This document shows, piece by piece, positions 58,896 through 64,000 of a stretch of 64,000 nt of DNA. The notes below the pieces were generated by a model. It was not told the origin of the DNA, ran no database searches, and worked only from the letters and a program-made list of their open reading frames with translations. The stretch spans positions 868,001 to 932,000 of the forward strand of contig CAJINV010000008.1 of the NCBI GenBank assembly GCA_905178155.1. The letters are read 5' to 3'. A program made the translations under genes and the position numbers. The DNA comes from Amoebophrya sp. A120 (lineage: Eukaryota > Sar > Dinophyceae > Syndiniales > Amoebophryaceae). The first letter of the stretch is position 1. Each line of letters begins with the position of its first letter.

Positions 58896-61800
58896 ATGCT
58901 GCGATCGCAGGTGGTACGGGGCAGCCTGTATGTGACGGGGCCGCAGGTGGAGGACATGGCGTCGCGGTATTGCCATCGTGTCGACAAAGGTCTGCGCACA
59001 CATCGCAAACTTCGTGACGGCACAGTCTACCACCACATCACAATTGTCGCGGCCCACGAAATGCCGGAAGACCGAACGCCGAAAGAGCTGGCCGCCCTTT
59101 TTCAAAAAGCCGGGGACGAAATTGCTGTGGGTCACGCAGCGGGCAGCTCCAGCTGTAGCAAAGAGGTCCACGAAGACGCGGCCGCATCGAGTGCGGATGA
59201 AAAGGAAGAGGATAAAAATCCGGAAGAAGACGGCAGTCACGAGGACAAGGGAGCCTCGAAGATGTCTACGTTGCAAAGGAGCATTTCTGTGGATTCCCAT
59301 GCATTCGCGCAGTTGGATATGCGGGCCGTCTACGCAATCGGATTGGGATCGGCGACCCGGAAAAAATCAAATCAAGCTTGCTACTTTGTGGTTCTGTGCT
59401 TTCCGCGCGCCACCGCCTTTCGCGAATACTTGGGGCTGCCACGAAGGGACTTTCACATTACATTGGGTTTTACCGGTGCAGGCGATTTGCACGACGTTGC
59501 AAAAGGCTTAGACTCTTTGCTGCCCCCGGCCGCAGGAGTACGTGACCACCTTCCTACTGGAACTGACAGCTATTATTTGTTCGAAGGACATGATGATGAA
59601 GCTGCGGCAACGTTGGTCGGACCTAGCACTGACGACATTTGGCAAATGCTGGCGATGGCAGAGAGGCGCCAAGTGAGCCGCGAGCTACAGGACCACTTAC
59701 TTACCGTAGCGGGCAACTCGCTCCAGCGTCAGGAGCACGCCGGAGAGAACCATGATGCGGCTGCGGATCGGGATAAATGCGGCTCCGACCACGCGCATAT
59801 CCAGGAAATAAGAACATTACAGCTGCAGTTTTTGCGTTGCGCAGCAAAGCTCGCTGGTCGCAGACACCATTTCCACGAGGTACTGATGCACGTGGACCGC
59901 CTTTTGGAATTGGAACCCGGTGACCTACGGGGGGTCCAACAAAAAGCGCTTGCGCTTTCGCGCGTCGGGGCGCCTGAAACGTGCCAGAAGTATGTTGCGA
60001 GTCATGGACACCTGCTGCACGGTACTCCCGTTGTACTCGAACGCCTCCTCGCGAAAAGCGGAAACAAAATTATAACAGCGAACCGAGGCGGACCGAAGCC
60101 GTGGCAGGGCCCAGCCACTGCGGACGATCACCGACAGGAGGCTGTTTTCAGGGAAGAAGATGCGACAACCTCCCCTAACGAGCAGGAGGCGCAACTACGA
60201 GACGACGGGGGTAGTGTGTTCATCGAGAAAAAGTACCCGAGAACGATGCACTTGCGGAATCTCGGTGCTGCCACGGATGATGACGTGGTTGCTGGAGAGG
60301 ACGGCGAGGGGCTTTTTGTCAACAACGGCGAAGTGTTCGTGGAAGAAAAGTTAGACGGCGCCAACGTCGGGTTTTCCGTCGCTGGTTGGGAAATCCGGGT
60401 CCAAAACCGCGGGCACTGGGTGTCCAGCGCCACGAGCGCACAGTTTTCTACCATAGGGGACTGGGTAGAGGCCCACAGGGACGCTCTTTTTCGGCTACTG
60501 CAAAATAAGCACGACAACAAAATAAAGAGAACTACAGCGGTGCTCTTCGGCGAGTGGTGCTGTCTGAAGCACTCCGTCTTCTACTCCAAGCTGCCCGGAT
60601 ACTTCATTGCGTTCGATTTTTGGAACGGGTCCGAGTTCGTCTCTCGCAAGCAATTCCACACCTTGCTGCGCGGTACAGGCATTCCTGTGGTGCCGATTTT
60701 GCACAAAGGGCCGCTTCCGAGCTTTCGTTTTTTGACGGAGAATCTGCTCGACCGATGCACCTCCGTGTTTTCTGCGCACGACGTGGAGACCGCGATCGAG
60801 GGTGTCGTGCTGCGCAAAGAGCTGGGCGGAAAGTTGCAGCACAAGATGAAGCTGGTACGGAAGGAGTTCCAGGAAGGAATCACACAGTTCTGGACGCGGC
60901 AGAAGACCACAAAGAATATCATCGACTACGATTGGCAACAGGAATACCTGGAGCGGTGCTACAGTGAAGCCGATTTCGCTGACCCGGAAGGCCGTCGCTG
61001 CGAATGCCGCGACCCAGCCTCTCGCGAGCAAGCGCAAGAAGAACCGCAAGTCGATGAAGAGCCCGTGCTGCCAAGGTTGGATCCACGCAAAAAGGTTTTT
61101 TCACCTAGATTGGGCGTGCAGATGATGCGAAATTTTTCGTCGGTTTTGCCGTCAATTCTAGTTGGCTCGACGCCCGTGCATGCGGACCATATTTTGGCGC
61201 TCGAAGAAGATTACGCAGTGGAGCTCGTCATCACACTGACGCAGGAGTGCCCGTTGCCGCGTGGCTGGTTCGTAGAGACCGAGGTGATCCCACATGTTGA
61301 CGACGCCACAGAAGTAGACGAGGAAGCAAGTACAGCTAGAAGTACTGCTTTTTCCGGCGAAGCTGCCCTTGGGTTGACGCTCCAAGGCGTTGGCACAGCA
61401 GAAGCCAAATTTGTTCCAGCCGCCAGAGGGGGGGCGCCAGCGTCTTCGAACAAGGCCCGGCATGCAGCAAAAGCAGTGCGGTGCCTCTTTCTGCCGACGC
61501 CGAACTACTTTTCGCCGAGTTTCGCTCAGGTACATGCCGCGATACGAAAAATCGCCTCAGTAGTTACGAAGAACAACAAAAGAGTCTTCATTCACTGCGG
61601 TGGTGGGAAGGGGCGCGCGGGAACGCTCGCCGCATGCTGTCTGTTGCGATTTGGTCTCGACGGCGCCGCCCTCGATGTTTCGGGAACAAGCGCTGGCTCG
61701 TCCGACGAAGCGTGTGGAATGACTTTCGCCAGCTCGTCTGTCGTCGTGCGGCACCTTCGTGAAATTCGCCCTGGCAGCATTGAGACGGACCACCAGGAGC

Positions 61801-64000
61801 GATTTGTCAGGAGTTATGCGGATCGCCTGTGGAGATCAATCGGCGATGAACAAGATAAAACAAGCGACTTCGTGGTCCCAGAGGCTCCTAGTTTCAGTAC
61901 GACTTCTGATCATCATCTACCGACGGCTCAGAAAAGAGCGTCAACCGACAAGCTTCCGAACGAGGAGCTTTCAGATCTAGATGCAGAAAATAGCGCCGGC
62001 GTGGCTCCCGCCAAGTATCCCTCGACGCCGTACCTACCCTTCTCGCCTTCCGTTGCGAGTGGGGACGAGACACTGACTGCAGGTCGTGGGCTACTTTTCC
62101 AAACGTCACCGCTGACAGTAGGTAGTCGGGACGAGGAGAGGAAGCTGGGTCAATCCTACGAAGTCGTCATCACAGAGAAGCTGGACGGAGGAAATTGCTG
62201 CATCAAGGACGGTGGCGTGGTCTATGCGCGAACTCATGCCCATCCTGCCGATCACGCAAGTTTCCATGCGGTAAAGCAACTGCTGCGAGCCACACTGGTC
62301 CCTGTTTCATCGGCCGCAGCTTCGAGCACTGGCGCAGGGAAAAACAAAAGCTGCGATCCAAGCATGGCCGCCAGTTGTACTAGGCCGTTGGCCTCGCTGC
62401 TGCAGTCCAGCGTTCCGGCGGGGCTCGAACTGTACGGCGAAAACCTTTCCGCCGTCCACAGCATTCGCTATGAACCGGAGGTGAAGTTTCCCTTTTACCT
62501 CTTTGCCGTCCGTCTGGACGGCCTGTGGCTGAGCTGGGATCGCGTTGAGCACATTGCCAAGAAATTGCGCCTGCCACTAGTGCCTGTGAAGTACAAGGGA
62601 CCCGCACTGTCCTTGGAAGAGTTGGAGAGACGAATGGCCACATGGGCCCAAGAGCCCAGCGGAATATTGTTCTGCGAAAATGATCAAGACCACGAGGCTG
62701 AGGAGATGCAGCAGACCGGAGAAGGCGGTGCTCAGACGAGACTTACGCGCCCGGAGGGCTTTGTGGTACGGACCGCCGGTACAATACGAGACTTCTCAGC
62801 CAACGTTGCCAAGTACGTTCGCGCGAACCATTTGCAGACAGCTCCAGACTTTAAGCGTACGTGGCAACGGCAGCGAATTCGATTTTCTGACATGGGTGAG
62901 TTTCTAGAGTACGAACGGGACGATCCGCACAAAGAGACGAGCTCAGTCGAGGCGCTCCCTTCTGCAAGTGGTCCAGGTAGCGATTCGCTTGCTTGCACTC
63001 AAGGCGGGGAGAAAAAAATGCAGAATGAGCAAACTGGAAACGCTTCTAGCAACCACCGACACGACGGAGAGGACGCTCGTTCGGGTAAAAATGCCGGAGA
63101 AAAATCGTCCATTGCCGCCTGTGCGCCAAGGACCCAGGTTCGCCTCGTTGTTCTTGTGGGACTACCTGGGTCAGGCAAGTCGTCCTTTGTGTCCCGACTC
63201 CGTGCCGGATTTTTGCGATGCGGGTACGGACCCCCGATCGTGCTGTCGCAGGACGAGATCGGGCGCGAGGGGGTGGAGGGCGGCATTGGTGCGGCGTGGA
63301 AATCCGTGGCGAATGCTGCAAAGTCTAGTAGCAAGAAGAACGACCCTGCTCTGTTGGTTGTGGACCGCACGAACCTCCTGCAGCGAGACCGACTGCAGCT
63401 GCTTGATCTGTGTTTTCAACCACCCAAAGAGTCCGTCCTTTGTGTGTACTTTCCCGCGGATGCTGAGACGTGCACGGAACGGGTGCAGCTGCGTATGGAT
63501 CACCCGTCGATACCCTTTGGACGAGGTCGAAAAGTGGTTGAAAGCTTTATCCAACGTGGAATCGAAAGCCCTGACATGGACGACGGCCTATATCACGCGG
63601 TTGTCCGTTGCGCTTCTCACGTGGATGTCGACATCACGCTACAGAACTATTTCGGCGTGCTGCCTTTGCCAGAAAAAATCTCTGCTCGAGGAGGTTTTGC
63701 TCAAGAAGATGAACAAAAACCACACGACGAAACACGTGGCGCCAACGCATGCGAAGCGTCTGCAGAAGATTTAGACTGCCTGCGCACCGCTGTGCAAAAG
63801 GCATTACTGCCAGTTGATAACGCATGGCCGGCTCGTAAAATTTACTGGTTCAACGATGAGCGAGAGGTCTTTTACGTGCACGCGCAGGAAGCCAGAGGAT
63901 TTCCGCGAGTTGGGCACGTCGCCGGCCTGAACGCGCGTGTACGATTCTTTCCCGAGTACGAATGGTTGGACGAGGAAGCCGCCCAGGCGCGCGCTGCCAT
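58896..64000 (+). CDS. multi-domain RNA repair protein: 2H esterase - RNA ligase - phosphatase - RNA ligase - polynucleotide kinase (partial)
   Basis: One open frame of 5105 nt runs from ATG to the window end with no stop, so the 3' end is missing (1701 residues visible). Domains in order: 2H phosphoesterase with HITI (His 47) and HITL (His 187); RNA ligase preceded by KYPRTMHL, with KLDG at 485-488 (nucleotidyl Lys 485), FGEWC near 553, IEGVVLRK near 635 and a KMKLVRKE motif V; Cys-x5-Arg phosphatase, HCGGGKGRAG (Cys 901, Arg 907); second RNA ligase with TEKLDGGN (Lys 1095), LYGENLSAVHS, PEGFVVR and VAKYVR; P-loop kinase GLPGSGKSS (Lys 1428), LSQDEIG and VVDRTN. By family knowledge these activities open 2',3'-cyclic ends, remove or add phosphates and seal RNA. 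No intron is visible, unlike most neighbours. The closest concept is the multi-domain (Swiss-army-knife type) RNA repair protein. Confidence 0.93.
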   Translation, partial: MLRSQVVRGSLYVTGPQVEDMASRYCHRVDKGLRTHRKLRDGTVYHHITIVAAHEMPEDRTPKELAALFQKAGDEIAVGHAAGSSSCSKEVHEDAAASSADEKEEDKNPEEDGSHEDKGASKMSTLQRSISVDSHAFAQLDMRAVYAIGLGSATRKKSNQACYFVVLCFPRATAFREYLGLPRRDFHITLGFTGAGDLHDVAKGLDSLLPPAAGVRDHLPTGTDSYYLFEGHDDEAAATLVGPSTDDIWQMLAMAERRQVSRELQDHLLTVAGNSLQRQEHAGENHDAAADRDKCGSDHAHIQEIRTLQLQFLRCAAKLAGRRHHFHEVLMHVDRLLELEPGDLRGVQQKALALSRVGAPETCQKYVASHGHLLHGTPVVLERLLAKSGNKIITANRGGPKPWQGPATADDHRQEAVFREEDATTSPNEQEAQLRDDGGSVFIEKKYPRTMHLRNLGAATDDDVVAGEDGEGLFVNNGEVFVEEKLDGANVGFSVAGWEIRVQNRGHWVSSATSAQFSTIGDWVEAHRDALFRLLQNKHDNKIKRTTAVLFGEWCCLKHSVFYSKLPGYFIAFDFWNGSEFVSRKQFHTLLRGTGIPVVPILHKGPLPSFRFLTENLLDRCTSVFSAHDVETAIEGVVLRKELGGKLQHKMKLVRKEFQEGITQFWTRQKTTKNIIDYDWQQEYLERCYSEADFADPEGRRCECRDPASREQAQEEPQVDEEPVLPRLDPRKKVFSPRLGVQMMRNFSSVLPSILVGSTPVHADHILALEEDYAVELVITLTQECPLPRGWFVETEVIPHVDDATEVDEEASTARSTAFSGEAALGLTLQGVGTAEAKFVPAARGGAPASSNKARHAAKAVRCLFLPTPNYFSPSFAQVHAAIRKIASVVTKNNKRVFIHCGGGKGRAGTLAACCLLRFGLDGAALDVSGTSAGSSDEACGMTFASSSVVVRHLREIRPGSIETDHQERFVRSYADRLWRSIGDEQDKTSDFVVPEAPSFSTTSDHHLPTAQKRASTDKLPNEELSDLDAENSAGVAPAKYPSTPYLPFSPSVASGDETLTAGRGLLFQTSPLTVGSRDEERKLGQSYEVVITEKLDGGNCCIKDGGVVYARTHAHPADHASFHAVKQLLRATLVPVSSAAASSTGAGKNKSCDPSMAASCTRPLASLLQSSVPAGLELYGENLSAVHSIRYEPEVKFPFYLFAVRLDGLWLSWDRVEHIAKKLRLPLVPVKYKGPALSLEELERRMATWAQEPSGILFCENDQDHEAEEMQQTGEGGAQTRLTRPEGFVVRTAGTIRDFSANVAKYVRANHLQTAPDFKRTWQRQRIRFSDMGEFLEYERDDPHKETSSVEALPSASGPGSDSLACTQGGEKKMQNEQTGNASSNHRHDGEDARSGKNAGEKSSIAACAPRTQVRLVVLVGLPGSGKSSFVSRLRAGFLRCGYGPPIVLSQDEIGREGVEGGIGAAWKSVANAAKSSSKKNDPALLVVDRTNLLQRDRLQLLDLCFQPPKESVLCVYFPADAETCTERVQLRMDHPSIPFGRGRKVVESFIQRGIESPDMDDGLYHAVVRCASHVDVDITLQNYFGVLPLPEKISARGGFAQEDEQKPHDETRGANACEASAEDLDCLRTAVQKALLPVDNAWPARKIYWFNDEREVFYVHAQEARGFPRVGHVAGLNARVRFFPEYEWLDEEAAQARAA

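Noticed and set aside
63000-63774. 268-codon plus-strand ORF in another frame near the right edge
   Set aside because: It overlaps the kinase domain of the RNA-repair gene, whose frame carries the P-loop and other motifs; the alternative frame is a shadow.
14-64000. Bacterial or phage origin, CRISPR arrays, operons, Shine-Dalgarno sites
   Set aside because: Spliced UGGT, RAD54 and cytochrome b5 genes and intron structure show a eukaryotic nuclear genome; repeats here are terminal inverted repeats and palindromes, not spacer arrays.

Overview
The window is nuclear DNA from a protist whose genes are interrupted by introner-like elements. The best match to what I can see is a dinoflagellate-lineage parasite of the Amoebophrya (Syndiniales) type. 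The evidence is: at least 13 introns that are short inverted-repeat elements flanked by 5-bp target duplications and cannot be placed on GT-AG borders; every recognisable gene on the plus strand; GC-rich coding sequence in AT-rich spacers; and conserved enzymes swollen by long Ser/Thr/Ala/Glu/Lys-rich segments. TAA, TAG and TGA all end recognisable genes, so the standard code appears to be in use. The taxonomic call is inference.

Layout from left to right: two poorly supported coding pieces (476-880 and about 1165-1773); UDP-glucose:glycoprotein glucosyltransferase (3650-13089, nine exons, seven non-GT-AG junctions); a lysophospholipid/1-acylglycerol-phosphate-type acyltransferase (14402-18397); a 1995-residue single-pass membrane protein with a very long Lys/Glu/Ala coiled coil (19390-26577); an unrecognised low-complexity protein (29219-33228) and a second low-complexity ORF (33644-34468); a gene-poor repeat block (34469-37130); a 2-oxoglutarate/Fe(II) oxygenase-like protein (37131-40738); a RAD54/RAD54B-type SNF2 ATPase (41702-45394); an unrecognised single-exon protein (46149-48197); a membrane protein with a C-terminal cytochrome b5 domain (49066-55064); an EF-hand protein (56359-57627); and an open-ended multi-domain RNA-repair protein (58896 to the window edge).

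The last gene is the most striking. One uninterrupted reading frame of 5.1 kb encodes, in order, a 2H phosphoesterase, an ATP-dependent RNA ligase, a Cys-x5-Arg phosphatase, a second RNA ligase and a P-loop polynucleotide kinase: a near-complete RNA end-healing and sealing kit in one polypeptide. It lies in a genome whose inserted introns do not follow the spliceosomal GT-AG rule. A functional link is speculative but testable.

Two intron populations coexist inside the same genes. Conventional introns have GTA-type donors and AG acceptors. Introner elements begin TAT and end ATA, carry family-specific inverted repeats, and sit between 5-bp direct repeats. For every element listed, removing the element plus one repeat copy restores the reading frame.
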